A stretch of DNA of 64,000 nucleotides from JAZNQN01 sp045590195 (GCA_045590195.1 JAZNQN010000039.1:1-64000); one strand, 5' to 3'. Positions 1 through 8,484 are shown, numbered from the stretch's first letter. The notes: a model not told the origin generated them from the sequence alone. Made by a program: numbers and translations.

Positions 1-40
1 CACCTTAAAATTTATAAGTTTGGATGCATAACAAAGAAAA

Positions 41-78
41 AATGTGCATTAATCCTTGACGGATTATAAGCATTTTTT
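41..78 (+). terminator. Putative terminator of an off-window gene
   Basis: AATG...TAATCC pairs with GGATTA...CATT around a TTGAC loop, and a run of six T follows. The stem is interrupted by an internal loop. It probably ends a plus-strand transcript that begins left of the window. The rest of 1-219 holds no recognisable gene. Confidence 0.4.
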
Positions 79-173
79 ATGCAGTTAGGCGCCAAAATCG
101 TATATTTTAAGGCGAATATTCCTTATGAGTGAGCGGCTTTGCCTCTTTTTTAATGTGAAAACATCAAGGTTCC

Positions 174-217
174 GGGGGTACCCGACCGCAATCTTTGATT
201 GCGTTATCGGGTCGGGT
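174..217. repeat. GGGTACC-type palindromic element, copy A
   Basis: ACCCGACC (180-187) pairs with GGTCGGGT (210-217), and inside it GCAATC pairs with GATTGC around a TTT loop, leaving a 7-nt bulge on one side. It begins GGGGGTACCCGA, the same core seen at 14314 and, as GGGTACCGA, at 33775 and 33975. It lies 2 nt beyond the nagA stop codon, so it may act as that gene's 3' hairpin, although no T-run follows. Confidence 0.5.
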
Positions 218-219
218 TC

Positions 220-1344
220 TTAATTCTCATATTTAATTTCTCCGCCAACTATTGTTTTGGAAAGCGAAAGGTCGCTATTTAAAACAGTAAAGTCGGCATC
301 AAAGCCTTCTGAAATTTTGCCTTTCGTTTTAAGGCCTGCAACACGGGCAGGCACCTCGCTTGCCATAACTGCGGCTTCTTCAATTGGGATGCCCCACTCT
401 ATAATATTTTTAAAGCACTGCAAAATATTTGTTGTGCTTCCGGCAAGGTTTCCGGCGGGAATTGTAGCTTTTCCGCCTTTAACAATTACATCCTGGTCAC
501 CAAGTTTATAATTTCCATCTGGCAAGCCGGCAGGAGCTAATGAGTCGCTTATAAGAGCCATATTTTTGTAGCCCTTTTGTTTTATTGCAATTTTAGCGGC
601 GGCAGGATGAACGTGAAATCCATCACAAATAATTTCTGCAGTAGTATCAGATGCAAATGCAGCGCCTACTGTACCAGGCTCTCTGTGAGTAAATGGTGAC
701 ATTGCGTTGTAAAGATGAGTAATATTGGTAGCACCGGCATCTATTGCCGCCATAACCTCTTCAAATTTTGCGGCTGTGTGTGCAATTGAAACCACCAGCC
801 CTTTAGAAGTTGCATATTCTATAAATTCTTTGGCGTTTTCGTATTCAGGAGCAAGGCAGATAACGCGAACTAAACCTTCGCCTGCTTCTATCATTCTATC
901 AAGTTCTTCATTTGAAGGCGCTTTCAAAAAGTGAGCCAGATGAGCACCTTTGAATTTTTCTGTGAAATAAGGCCCTTCAATATACATTCCGGCAATATCA
1001 GCACCGTCAGAAATGGTGTTTTTAACTTTTTTGGCATTTTCTATTGATGAAACAATGGTATCAATAGTGGCAGAAAGGGCAGTTGGCATAAATGCAGTTG
1101 TGCCGTGGTTTGCCATATATTTTTTCATTTCAACCAAAGCGTTATAATCGCAGTCAATAGTATCGCCGCCCATAGCGCCGTGGGTATGAATATCGATAAA
1201 GCCCGGAAAAACATAGTGCGCAGAAATATCAGGCGTTTTGTCGCACTTTTCTGAAATTGAAATTATTTTTCCGCCTTCTGTATTTATGTAAGCACTTTTA
1301 AAGCCTTTTTCAGGTAAAAATACTTTTTCGCCGTAAATTAACAT
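220..1344 (-). CDS. nagA: N-acetylglucosamine-6-phosphate deacetylase
   Basis: The enzyme removes the acetyl group from GlcNAc-6-phosphate in the cytoplasm, giving glucosamine-6-phosphate for glycolysis or wall synthesis. The 374-aa protein has the amidohydrolase metal motif HTHG at residues 53-56, EGP at 123-125, metal-site histidines near 189 and 210 (THLYNAM), CDGFHVHP near 240-247 and the catalytic Asp in LISDSLAPAG (D267). Its length is normal for the family. The ATG at 1344 follows AGGAGTG at a good distance. The gene diverges from spoIIP, and no nagB lies within the window. A palindromic element sits directly after the stop codon. Confidence 0.93.
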   Translation of the reverse strand: MLIYGEKVFLPEKGFKSAYINTEGGKIISISEKCDKTPDISAHYVFPGFIDIHTHGAMGGDTIDCDYNALVEMKKYMANHGTTAFMPTALSATIDTIVSSIENAKKVKNTISDGADIAGMYIEGPYFTEKFKGAHLAHFLKAPSNEELDRMIEAGEGLVRVICLAPEYENAKEFIEYATSKGLVVSIAHTAAKFEEVMAAIDAGATNITHLYNAMSPFTHREPGTVGAAFASDTTAEIICDGFHVHPAAAKIAIKQKGYKNMALISDSLAPAGLPDGNYKLGDQDVIVKGGKATIPAGNLAGSTTNILQCFKNIIEWGIPIEEAAVMASEVPARVAGLKTKGKISEGFDADFTVLNSDLSLSKTIVGGEIKYEN

Positions 1345-1398
1345 AAAAATTCACTCCTAATAATAAAATTAAACAAACGGGAAAAGGACAAGTGTAAT

Positions 1399-2400
1399 AT
1401 GCGTAAAAAAACAATTAAAATTCCGTTATGGAATATCTTATTTTCATTATTATTTATCTTTGGCTTTTTTGCCGGAACAATTATGGCCGCACCAAGCGGA
1501 ATTGTTGCCGATTTAAGCGCAAATGCAATAATCGATGTTGAAATAGAGCCGCAAAAAAAGCAAAACAAAAACATAAAAACACTTTCGCTTGTGTTGCCCG
1601 TTGTAAAAGAGACAACCGAGGGGCAACCATCAAGCTCCCCTTTGCCTCAGTATAACACAAATGCACCCATTTTGGCAAGCAATAGCGATGAAAAGATAAG
1701 AATAAAAAACGATACGTCGTATGAGATAAATACAGATGAAATACTCGCTGAACCATTTGAGATAAAGGGAGGCAAGGTTTTGATACTTCACACTCATACT
1801 TCAGAGGCATATACAAAAACGGCCGACGCCGACTATGCTGAAAGTGACCCTTACAGAACACAGGAAAGCGAAAAAAACATTGTTGCCGTTGGGCGCGAGA
1901 TAGCAGATGTGCTCAGGGAAAACGGAATTGAAGTGGTTCACGATGAAACTTATCACGATTACCCTTCGTATACCGGCTCTTACAGAAGAGCACTGGAAAC
2001 GGCACAAAAAAACATTTCTGAAAAGGGCGGTTTTTCGCTTATACTTGACATACACCGAGATGCCCTTTTAAATGAAAACGGGGAATATATGAAAACTATG
2101 GCAAAAATAAACGGAGAAGAAATGGCACAGGCACTTTTGGTAATAGGAACAAACGGCGGAGGGCTCGAACATCCTGATTGGAAAAATAATTTAAAAACGG
2201 CTCTTAATCTTCAAAAAATTATGAAAGAAAAATATCCGCCACTTGCAAGAGATTTGCATTTGTGCAATGAAAGATATAACGGGCATATGGGAGATGGAGC
2301 TATGATAATAGAAATAGGCTCAAACGGAAATACACTCCCCCAGGCCATAAAATGTGCACGGCTTGTAGGAGAGTGTATAGTATCGCTTATTAAGAATTAA
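1399..2400 (+). CDS. spoIIP: Stage II sporulation protein P (SpoIIP)
   Basis: SpoIIP is a peptidoglycan amidase and endopeptidase that works with SpoIID and SpoIIM to thin septal wall and drive engulfment. The 333-aa protein has an N-terminal membrane anchor at about residues 9-30, a variable linker, and the catalytic domain with HTHTSE near residue 134, DIHRDA near 218 and IEIGSNGN near 308. The first His and the Glu are expected zinc ligands of the N-acetylmuramoyl-L-alanine amidase fold. A weak AAAAGGA lies before the ATG. The gene is strong evidence for endospore formation. Its TAA overlaps the stop of the convergent regulator gene, so nothing separates the two. Confidence 0.92.
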   Translation: MRKKTIKIPLWNILFSLLFIFGFFAGTIMAAPSGIVADLSANAIIDVEIEPQKKQNKNIKTLSLVLPVVKETTEGQPSSSPLPQYNTNAPILASNSDEKIRIKNDTSYEINTDEILAEPFEIKGGKVLILHTHTSEAYTKTADADYAESDPYRTQESEKNIVAVGREIADVLRENGIEVVHDETYHDYPSYTGSYRRALETAQKNISEKGGFSLILDIHRDALLNENGEYMKTMAKINGEEMAQALLVIGTNGGGLEHPDWKNNLKTALNLQKIMKEKYPPLARDLHLCNERYNGHMGDGAMIIEIGSNGNTLPQAIKCARLVGECIVSLIKN

Positions 2401-3026
2401 ATTTTAGCGTTGAAAGAAATTACCTTGCCCAAAATTTTGTAATCTTCACAGCTAATATCGTAGGTTATGTTTTCATAGCTTATGTCAGATGAAAGAATAA
2501 CAGTTGGCCCAAGGCGGGCATAGTATCTGAAAAATACAGGGCCGTTTTTATAGCTTACAGCTACAAGGCTGCCTTTGGCAAGCTGATTTGAAAGCTCTAC
2601 AATTGCCACATCGCCTTTTTGCATTCTTCCGCAACAGATTTTATCGTCATCAATTAAAATAGCAATATAGTCACAGCGCCTGTTGTTGGGTGTTGGTATT
2701 ATAATATGTTCAATAATTTCAGATTCACGTATTTTTGTTTTTATTGCATTTTTAGTGTCTAAAACGGGAACAGAAGTAAATTTTCCGGTCAGGTCAAAGG
2801 ATGGCTCGCTTGTTGATGGCAAATGGGGAGAAGTGCCAATCAAATAAGAGGTTGTTACGGAAAAATATTTGGCAAGAGTGTTGAGCATATCCTGCGAGGG
2901 CGTAATGTACTCTGTTTCAAGCCTTTTAATATGTGTTGCAGAAACACCTATAGCTTCGGCCAGATCTTCGCGGGAAAGCGATTCCCTATACCTTAAATAT
3001 ATTAAGGTTTCACTAAAAATTGACAT
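2397..3026 (-). CDS. XRE-family regulator with degenerate S24/LexA-like domain
   Basis: The 209-aa protein has an N-terminal helix-turn-helix (about residues 6-62, with SREDLAEAIGVSATHIKRLE as the recognition region) and a C-terminal beta-rich domain resembling S24/LexA autoproteases. The LexA G-x-S-M segment is replaced by DDDKICCGRMQKGD, and the position expected to hold the catalytic Lys appears as FFRYY, so self-cleavage is probably lost. That is inference from motif comparison. It is the third gene of the ndoAI-ndoA operon, 29 nt after ndoA, with AAAGGA before its ATG. It may be a ligand- or stress-responsive repressor; targets are unknown. Confidence 0.75.
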   Translation of the reverse strand: MSIFSETLIYLRYRESLSREDLAEAIGVSATHIKRLETEYITPSQDMLNTLAKYFSVTTSYLIGTSPHLPSTSEPSFDLTGKFTSVPVLDTKNAIKTKIRESEIIEHIIIPTPNNRRCDYIAILIDDDKICCGRMQKGDVAIVELSNQLAKGSLVAVSYKNGPVFFRYYARLGPTVILSSDISYENITYDISCEDYKILGKVISFNAKI

Positions 3027-3055
3027 ATTGTTTATCCTTTCAGAGTTATCTTTTG

Positions 3056-3406
3056 TTATGATTCAAAAAGTCCGAAACTTATGCTGAGTGCATCGTTGAC
3101 TTTGCTCATAAGGTCGCCCTCTAAGTGGCCCACCTTTTCTTTCAGACGTTTTTTGTCTATCGTACGAACCTGCTCCAGCAAAATAACAGAGTCCTTTGAA
3201 AGACCGTATTGCAAAGCATCAACCTCTATATGAGTTGGCATTTTTGCTTTGTTTATCTGGCTTGTTATGGCTGCGGTTATAACGGTTGGGCTGTATTTGT
3301 TTCCAACATCGTTTTGCACAACCAAAACAGGCCGAACTCCGCCTTGCTCAGAGCCTATTACGGGGCTTAAATCCGCGTAATAAATGTCGCCTCTTCTGAT
3401 GATCAT
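3056..3406 (-). CDS. ndoA: MazF-type mRNA endoribonuclease toxin (EndoA/NdoA)
   Basis: The 116-aa protein begins MIIRRGDIYYADLSPVIGSE and has GGVRPVLVVQND, the core of PemK/MazF toxins. Gram-positive chromosomal members are ribosome-independent RNases; the Bacillus enzyme cuts at UACAU. The catalytic Arg is in the GVRP loop and the Thr in the TVITAAITS strand. The ATG overlaps the antitoxin stop codon by 4 nt (ATGA), so translation is coupled. A position after the nnrD-family gene is the usual Firmicutes arrangement, where the pair is a chromosomal stress module. Confidence 0.93.
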   Translation of the reverse strand: MIIRRGDIYYADLSPVIGSEQGGVRPVLVVQNDVGNKYSPTVITAAITSQINKAKMPTHIEVDALQYGLSKDSVILLEQVRTIDKKRLKEKVGHLEGDLMSKVNDALSISFGLFES

Positions 3407-3681
3407 TTTTCACACTCCGATAGCATTTCCAGATAATTTTCAAGTTGAAGGTTGTCGGATGGCAAACAATCTTCTGCAATCTGAAGATTAAGCTCTCCGG
3501 TCTCCTTGTATCCTTTTTCAAGCAGCTTCCGTATATTTTCTTTTTTCTTATTCTGAACATAAAAGCGAAGTCCCTCGCGAATGAACTCGCTTCTGCTTAT
3601 AGAAACACCATCAATAAGGTTATCTATTTCAGAAAGTAAATCTTCGGGAAGAGTTAAAAGGATTTTTTTGTGTTTTGACAA
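3403..3681 (-). CDS. ndoAI: EndoAI-type ribbon-helix-helix antitoxin
   Basis: This antitoxin binds and inhibits NdoA. The N-terminal part (KKILLTLPEDLLSEID followed by SISRSEFIREGLRFYV) is a MetJ/Arc ribbon-helix-helix DNA-binding domain; the acidic C-terminal part should wrap the toxin. Start choice: a TTG at 3690 abuts the AGAAAGGA ribosome binding site with no spacing, while the in-frame TTG at 3681 sits 9 nt from it. I therefore give 3681 (92 aa); other annotations may use 3690 (95 aa). The 4-nt overlap with ndoA and a good promoter at 3727-3755 make this the first gene of the toxin operon. Confidence 0.85.
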   Translation of the reverse strand: MSKHKKILLTLPEDLLSEIDNLIDGVSISRSEFIREGLRFYVQNKKKENIRKLLEKGYKETGELNLQIAEDCLPSDNLQLENYLEMLSECEK

Positions 3682-3726
3682 AGCAATCAATCCTTTCTGT
3701 TCTGCGCATCAATAATATATATATAA

Positions 3727-3755
3727 ATTATATATTGATTACGCGTCGCAGTCAA
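3727..3755 (-). promoter_or_regulatory. Promoter of ndoAI-ndoA
   Basis: On the minus strand TTGACT and TATAAT are separated by 17 nt. The promoter lies in the gap between nnrDE and ndoAI, so the toxin operon can be transcribed separately from the upstream block. Confidence 0.65.
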
Positions 3756-3818
3756 GAGTATATGTGTTCCTTGATTACCGTCATTTATATTTTAAACCAA
3801 AAATCGCCACTTAATACA

Positions 3819-5276
3819 TTATTTTAAAAATTTAATGGCAGATGGAATGTTTTCTATTATATCACAGGGTGACATAGAAACTTTGCCCTGCCTTTCTGCG
3901 GCAAAATCGCCGGCAAGAGAATGAATAAAACAAATGCTTTTTGAGGCATCGGTGGCATTTTCATATTTGCGTACAGCGCCTGCAAGCATACCAGCTAAAA
4001 CATCGCCGCTTCCGCCTTTTGCCATACCTTCATTTCCTGCACTAATAATATATGCATCACCTTTCGGTGTGGCTACTGTAGTATAAGCGCTTTTAAGTAT
4101 AAGCTGTATGCCATATTCCCTGGCAAATTCTTTTGCAAGTTCAATTCTGTTTTTTAATATTTCTTCTTTTGAAATGCCTGAAAGGCGCGAAAATTCAACA
4201 ATGTGCGGAGTGAGAAAAACATTGCTTTTTTTCTTTTTTAACAGATTTATATTTTTTGATAAAAGGTTTAATCCGTCAGCATCAATTATAAGATTGCCCG
4301 AAGCATCAAGAAGGGCTTTTTCCAAAATATCATACTTTTTATCGCTTTGTCCCATGCCGTTGCCGATTAAAACTGTGTCATAAAGTGAAAAATCAACTTT
4401 TTCAATGTCGGTACACATAGCACTGTAAAGGCGCGACATAAATATTGGCAAAAGCTCTTTTTCGGCGGCACAGGTTATAAGACCGCCACCCGTTTTAATT
4501 GCTGCATCGGCCGCCATAAACACTGCACCACACATACCTTCGCTTCCGCCTGCAATTAAAATGCGGCCGTTCGTTCCTTTGTGGGAAGAGGGTATTGTAT
4601 TTGGGAAAAATACATCTTCTTTTGTTAAAAGATGTGTGGTTACATTTTGTAAAACGTCAGAATTTTCGGGGATTGACACATCATCTAAAATAATTTCGCC
4701 AATATAGTCAGCAGAAAGGGGAGAATATAGTCCCGCCTTTAAAAAACCATAGGTTACGGTTTTGTCAGCTTTTACTGCCCTGCCCAAAACTTCGCCGGAA
4801 GTAGCGGAAATACCACTTGGAATATCGGCGGAAACTATAAAAGTTGAAAGGTTGTTTATAGTGTTTATTGCATCGGCAACTATGCCCGAAACCTCGCCCC
4901 TTGCCCCTGTTCCGAGAATGCAGTCAACCGCAACAGTGCAGGAATAGTCATCGCTTTTTGAAAAGGGTTTTATGGTAACACCAATTGACTTGATTGCAGC
5001 AAAATTTACTGCCGCAGCGCCTGATAGAGCCGCCTCGTCAAAAAGAGTAACAACTTCTACGGGAACTTTTTTAACAAATAAACGGCGGGCAATGGCAAAG
5101 CCATCACCCGCATTTTGTCCTTTGCCCGCAAAAATTATAACCTTCTGTGGATTTTGTTTTAAAATTTCACAAACTGTAGCAGTTGCAGCATTTTCCATTA
5201 AAACCTCAGATGGAATACCTGAGGATACTGCAAGCGCATCGATTTTTCGCATTTCTTCTGCGGAAAGCAAAAACAT
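3819..5276 (-). CDS. nnrDE: Bifunctional NAD(P)HX epimerase/dehydratase
   Basis: The enzyme repairs hydrated NADH and NADPH. The N-terminal half (about 1-210) is the YjeF_N epimerase, with AGKGQNAGDGFAIARRL near residue 51 and DIPSGISATSGE near 150. The C-terminal half (about 220-485) is the ADP- or ATP-dependent dehydratase, with GRILIAGGSEGMCGA, NLIIDADGLNLL and AKGGSGDVLAGMLAG. The 485-aa length matches the fused form. A strong GAGGTGA lies before the ATG. It is followed by the ndoAI-ndoA pair, the same neighbourhood as in Bacillus and many Clostridia. In some relatives the N-terminal part is named nnrE and the C-terminal part nnrD. Confidence 0.92.
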   Translation of the reverse strand: MFLLSAEEMRKIDALAVSSGIPSEVLMENAATATVCEILKQNPQKVIIFAGKGQNAGDGFAIARRLFVKKVPVEVVTLFDEAALSGAAAVNFAAIKSIGVTIKPFSKSDDYSCTVAVDCILGTGARGEVSGIVADAINTINNLSTFIVSADIPSGISATSGEVLGRAVKADKTVTYGFLKAGLYSPLSADYIGEIILDDVSIPENSDVLQNVTTHLLTKEDVFFPNTIPSSHKGTNGRILIAGGSEGMCGAVFMAADAAIKTGGGLITCAAEKELLPIFMSRLYSAMCTDIEKVDFSLYDTVLIGNGMGQSDKKYDILEKALLDASGNLIIDADGLNLLSKNINLLKKKKSNVFLTPHIVEFSRLSGISKEEILKNRIELAKEFAREYGIQLILKSAYTTVATPKGDAYIISAGNEGMAKGGSGDVLAGMLAGAVRKYENATDASKSICFIHSLAGDFAAERQGKVSMSPCDIIENIPSAIKFLK

Positions 5277-5286
5277 ATTATCACCT

Positions 5287-5817
5287 CTATGCTCTGAAAA
5301 ATTTATCAGGGCAATATTTTTGAGTAATTTCTATCATTTTATCGCTTGGGTCAAAAAGCAAACACTTTCTGCCCTCGTCATCTGAATAAACTGCAAAATA
5401 TGTAGCCGAAGCCTTTGTGTTTGCCGAGCAATCAGCCGTTTTTAAAGCTTTAAATTCATTTGTATATTTATCCGAAAGTATGGGTGCAATTATTTCAAAA
5501 TTTCGAAGGCGCATAGTAAGAATTTTAACTCTTTTGCTTTTGTTTACAATTTTATCAACATCTATTTCGCCATCGGTAATTGAGTATTCATATTCAACAG
5601 AATACATTTTTATGTACGAAATAACCAGATACCATATAACTACAACAAGAGGGAAAACAACAGCCCCCAAAGAAGAAATAAGGGTTGAAAGAATTGGAAA
5701 AAGAAAAAGAAGTGAGCCAAGTGTAAACAATACGCCCAAAATAATTATAACAGCTATCATAATTTTTTCCGAAGATGATTTTTTTCTTTTTACAAGATAT
5801 TCGCAAAAAATATCCAT
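5287..5817 (-). CDS. Membrane protein of unknown function (DUF6106-like)
   Basis: The 176-aa protein has a short basic cytoplasmic N-terminus (MDIFCEYLVKRKKSS), two hydrophobic helices at about residues 18-41 and 43-70, and a mixed alpha/beta C-terminal domain of about 100 residues ending near KYCPDKFFRA. I recall similar MD-FCEY-VKRKK proteins in Clostridia under DUF6106, but cannot confirm this here. It sits between tcdA and nnrDE with gaps of 1 and 10 nt, so it is part of the same transcript. No enzymatic motif is visible. Confidence 0.75.
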   Translation of the reverse strand: MDIFCEYLVKRKKSSSEKIMIAVIIILGVLFTLGSLLFLFPILSTLISSLGAVVFPLVVVIWYLVISYIKMYSVEYEYSITDGEIDVDKIVNKSKRVKILTMRLRNFEIIAPILSDKYTNEFKALKTADCSANTKASATYFAVYSDDEGRKCLLFDPSDKMIEITQKYCPDKFFRA

Positions 5818-5818
5818 T

Positions 5819-6529
5819 TTATTTCTCCTTACACAAATCTTTTATTATTTCTCCGGCAATCATAAGCCCTGCAACCGACGGAACAAACGAAACTGAGCCG
5901 GGAGAAGGCCTTCCGCTGTGGCGGGCTTCGCTTTCGTAAACCTTTATGGGTTCTTCTTTTGAATAGAGAACTTTCAGGTGTTTTATTCCCGCCTTTCGAA
6001 GTTCGCTTCGCATAACTCTCGCCAGAGGGCAAACCGAAGTTTTTGAAATATCACATATTTCAAAAAGAGCAGGGTTTAATTTGTTCCCTGTGCCCATTGA
6101 ACTAATTATCGGAATACTTTTCTCGCTGCAAATTTTTGCCAGCAATAACTTTGAAGTTACAGTATCAATTGCATCGGCAACGTAGTCGAAGGCAGAAAAA
6201 TCAAACAAATCAAGAGTTTTTTCTTCAAAAAAAACTGCTCTGTCGTTAATTTTTATATTCGGGTTAATATCGAGAGCACGTTCTTTAAAAACTTCAGTTT
6301 TAAGCCTTCCAACTGTGCTGTGAAGGGCAACAATCTGCCTGTTTATATTGCTTTCTGAAACAGTGTCGGCATCAACTATAGTTATTTCGCCAACGCCGCA
6401 TCGTGTGAGGGCTTCACATATATGGCCGCCAACTCCGCCTATACCAAAAACAGCCACATGGCTGTTTTTTAGTTTATTCATTCCTTCTTCTGAAAGCAGC
6501 AGGCTGCTTCTTGAAAAGATATTATTCAT
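5819..6529 (-). CDS. tcdA: tRNA threonylcarbamoyladenosine dehydratase (TcdA/CsdL family)
   Basis: This E1-like ATPase cyclises the t6A modification at position 37 of ANN-decoding tRNAs to ct6A. It has the nucleotide-binding motif GIGGVGGHICEALTRCGVG near residue 25, the E1 segment VDADTVSESNINRQIVAL, and a Cys-containing CPLAR near residue 165. The ATG at 6529 gives 236 aa and preserves the family N-terminus (FSRSSLLLSEEG); longer upstream extensions run into iscU and lack homology. The start overlaps the iscU stop by 8 nt. The E. coli homologue CsdL works with a cysteine desulfurase, so the position next to iscS-iscU is meaningful. Confidence 0.88.
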   Translation of the reverse strand: MNNIFSRSSLLLSEEGMNKLKNSHVAVFGIGGVGGHICEALTRCGVGEITIVDADTVSESNINRQIVALHSTVGRLKTEVFKERALDINPNIKINDRAVFFEEKTLDLFDFSAFDYVADAIDTVTSKLLLAKICSEKSIPIISSMGTGNKLNPALFEICDISKTSVCPLARVMRSELRKAGIKHLKVLYSKEEPIKVYESEARHSGRPSPGSVSFVPSVAGLMIAGEIIKDLCKEK

Positions 6530-6974
6530 CTTCTTCCTCTTCGTGGCCGTGTGAGTGAGCACTGCAGCAACCACTGCAGCCCTGACATTTGCTGCCCGGA
6601 ATTTCTCTGCCGTTTTTCTCTGCCCAGTCAAGAAGTGCGGCACGAACGGCTTCTTCTGCTAAAACAGAGCAGTGTACCTTTGCAGGAGGAAGCCCACCAA
6701 GGGCATCGATTACGGCTTTGTTTGTAAGCTCAAGCGCCTCGTTTACGCTTTTTCCTTTAATAAGTTCAGTTGCCATTGAACTAGTTGCAACTGCGGCACC
6801 GCAACCAAAGGTTTTGAATTTAATGTCTTCTATAATATCGTTTTCAATTTTAAGATAAATTTTCATAATATCGCCGCATTTGGCGTTGCCAACTGTACCA
6901 ACACCGTCGGCATTTTCAATTTCACCCACATTTCTTGGGTTTGTAAAATGGTCCATTACTTTATCTGTATACAT
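6522..6974 (-). CDS. iscU: Iron-sulfur cluster scaffold protein IscU/NifU
   Basis: IscU receives sulfur from IscS and assembles Fe-S clusters for transfer to apoproteins. The three scaffold cysteines are present: C33 in AKCGD (with D35), C58 in FGCGA and C102 in KVHCS. The 150-aa protein carries an extra tail, CQGCSGCCSAHSHGHEEEED, with four Cys, three His and an acidic end, beyond the usual fold. The tail may bind metal; this is inference. It lies 16 nt after iscS and overlaps tcdA, so the three are one operon. No iscR-like regulator or chaperone genes accompany it. Confidence 0.94.
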   Translation of the reverse strand: MYTDKVMDHFTNPRNVGEIENADGVGTVGNAKCGDIMKIYLKIENDIIEDIKFKTFGCGAAVATSSMATELIKGKSVNEALELTNKAVIDALGGLPPAKVHCSVLAEEAVRAALLDWAEKNGREIPGSKCQGCSGCCSAHSHGHEEEEDE

Positions 6975-6990
6975 AGCTTATCCTCTCGTT

Positions 6991-8166
6991 CTAATTATTT
7001 TTTAATATATCTTCGTAAAGGGGCGACATTGCACGAAGTTTTTCAACAATCGGTGGCAAAACTTCGAGAAGCTTATCAGCCTCTTCTTCGGTGTTCTGAT
7101 CGCCTAAACTTATGCGAAGGGAACCGTGAGCAGTTCCGTGGTCAAGGCCCATAGCCAAAAGCACGTGAGAAGGGTCAAGCGAGCCTGATGCGCAGGCGCT
7201 TCCGCTGGAAACTGCAATTTCGTTTATATCAAGCCACAATAAAAGCGACTCGCCTTCAATAAATTTAAAAGAAAAATTAACATTACCCGGCAAACGTTTT
7301 TCAGGGTGGCCGTTAAGCTTTACAAATGGAATTTTTTCCTGAATTCCTGCAATAATTTTATCACGGAGTGCACTTATGCGAGCGGCATTTTCCTCGCGCT
7401 CGTCACAGGCAATTTTAAGAGCTGTTGCCATTGCAACAATGTAAGGAACGTTTTCTGTTCCGGCTCTTTTGTGTTTTTCCTGGCCGCCGCCGTGAATGAG
7501 ATTTGTAATTTTCACGCCTTTTTTAACGTAAAGTGCGCCAACGCCTTTGGGGCCGTGGAACTTGTGAGCGGAAATACTCAAAAGGTCAACCCCGAGGTTT
7601 TTAACGCTTATGTCAAGTATTCCTGCTGCCTGTACGGCATCGGTATGAAAAAGTGCGCCGGCTTTATGAGCCGCTTCTGCCAGCTCTTTGATAGGCTGAA
7701 TTGTACCAACCTCGTTGTTGGCATACATAATTGAAACTAAGGCAACTTTATCATCAAGAGCCTCTTCAAGGTCTGAAACAGAAACCATTCCAAATTCGTC
7801 AACAGGAAGATAAATAACTTCAAAGCCCTTTTTCTCTAGATATTTACAGGTGTTAAGTATTGCGTGGTGTTCTATTGCCGATGTAATAATTTTATTTTTA
7901 CCCTTTGGCTCTAAAGCATCGGCTATGCCTTTAAGCGCCCAGTTGTCAGCTTCGCTTCCGCAGGATGTAAAGTAAACTTCGCCTGCGCTGCAGGAAAGGC
8001 AAGCGGCAACAGTTTCGCGGGCATTTTGCAAAGCTTCGCCTGCGCTGCGGCCGAAAGAATAAAATTTTGAAGAAGCATTTCCATAAACCTCGCCAAAATA
8101 GGGGAGCATTGCAGAAATAACTTCGGGTTTAACAAAGGTTGTAGCTGCATTGTCAAAATATATCAT
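6991..8166 (-). CDS. iscS: Cysteine desulfurase IscS/NifS
   Basis: This PLP enzyme converts cysteine to alanine plus an enzyme-bound persulfide used for Fe-S clusters and thionucleosides. The 391-aa protein begins MIYFDNAATTFVKPEV. The PLP lysine is in SAHKFHGPKG (near residue 202) and the mobile-loop Cys is in SSGSACASGSLDPSHV (near 325). The ATG at 8166 is preferred over the adjacent TTG because the GAGGTGA spacing is better. It is the first gene of the iscS-iscU-tcdA block and has its own promoter at 8188-8216. Confidence 0.94.
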   Translation of the reverse strand: MIYFDNAATTFVKPEVISAMLPYFGEVYGNASSKFYSFGRSAGEALQNARETVAACLSCSAGEVYFTSCGSEADNWALKGIADALEPKGKNKIITSAIEHHAILNTCKYLEKKGFEVIYLPVDEFGMVSVSDLEEALDDKVALVSIMYANNEVGTIQPIKELAEAAHKAGALFHTDAVQAAGILDISVKNLGVDLLSISAHKFHGPKGVGALYVKKGVKITNLIHGGGQEKHKRAGTENVPYIVAMATALKIACDEREENAARISALRDKIIAGIQEKIPFVKLNGHPEKRLPGNVNFSFKFIEGESLLLWLDINEIAVSSGSACASGSLDPSHVLLAMGLDHGTAHGSLRISLGDQNTEEEADKLLEVLPPIVEKLRAMSPLYEDILKNN

Positions 8167-8187
8167 CAAGTATCACCTCTTCAAAAT

Positions 8188-8216
8188 ATTATACACCTTT
8201 TACAGTATAATTTCAA
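8188..8216 (-). promoter_or_regulatory. Promoter of iscS operon
   Basis: Minus-strand TTGAAA and TATAAT are spaced by 17 nt, about 20 nt upstream of the iscS ribosome binding site. Confidence 0.65.
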
Positions 8217-8232
8217 CAGTTTTTTTAAAGTT

Positions 8233-8484
8233 TTAAAAGAGAGGAGAATATAGTTTGTTTCGCAAAATTTCGGCCACCTGAAAGGGTGTTTTGCCGCTGC
8301 AATCCACAAACAAAATGCTGCCGCCGTGGGAAGGAGAACAACTCATCATTAAAGTGGCAGTTAGCCCTTTGTATACAACGGCATCTATTTTGTATGGATA
8401 ATTGCCAAAAGTCACAACATTAAACCCCTGTCTTGTAAGATAATTTTTTAAATTTGTAAGCCCCGTTTGAACTGCAACTGTCAT
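8233..8484 (-). CDS. YkuS/UPF0180-like small protein
   Basis: The 83-aa protein starts MTVAVQTGLTNLKNYLTRQG and continues with a motif of the form GF-VV---------DAVV, followed by a short region with SCSPSHGGSILFVDCSGK. The N-terminal pattern resembles the YkuS (UPF0180) family of Firmicutes, whose function is unknown; the C-terminal half is longer than in Bacillus YkuS. It is transcribed toward iscS but the iscS promoter lies between them. The assignment is moderate and based on pattern only. Confidence 0.6.
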   Translation of the reverse strand: MTVAVQTGLTNLKNYLTRQGFNVVTFGNYPYKIDAVVYKGLTATLMMSCSPSHGGSILFVDCSGKTPFQVAEILRNKLYSPLF

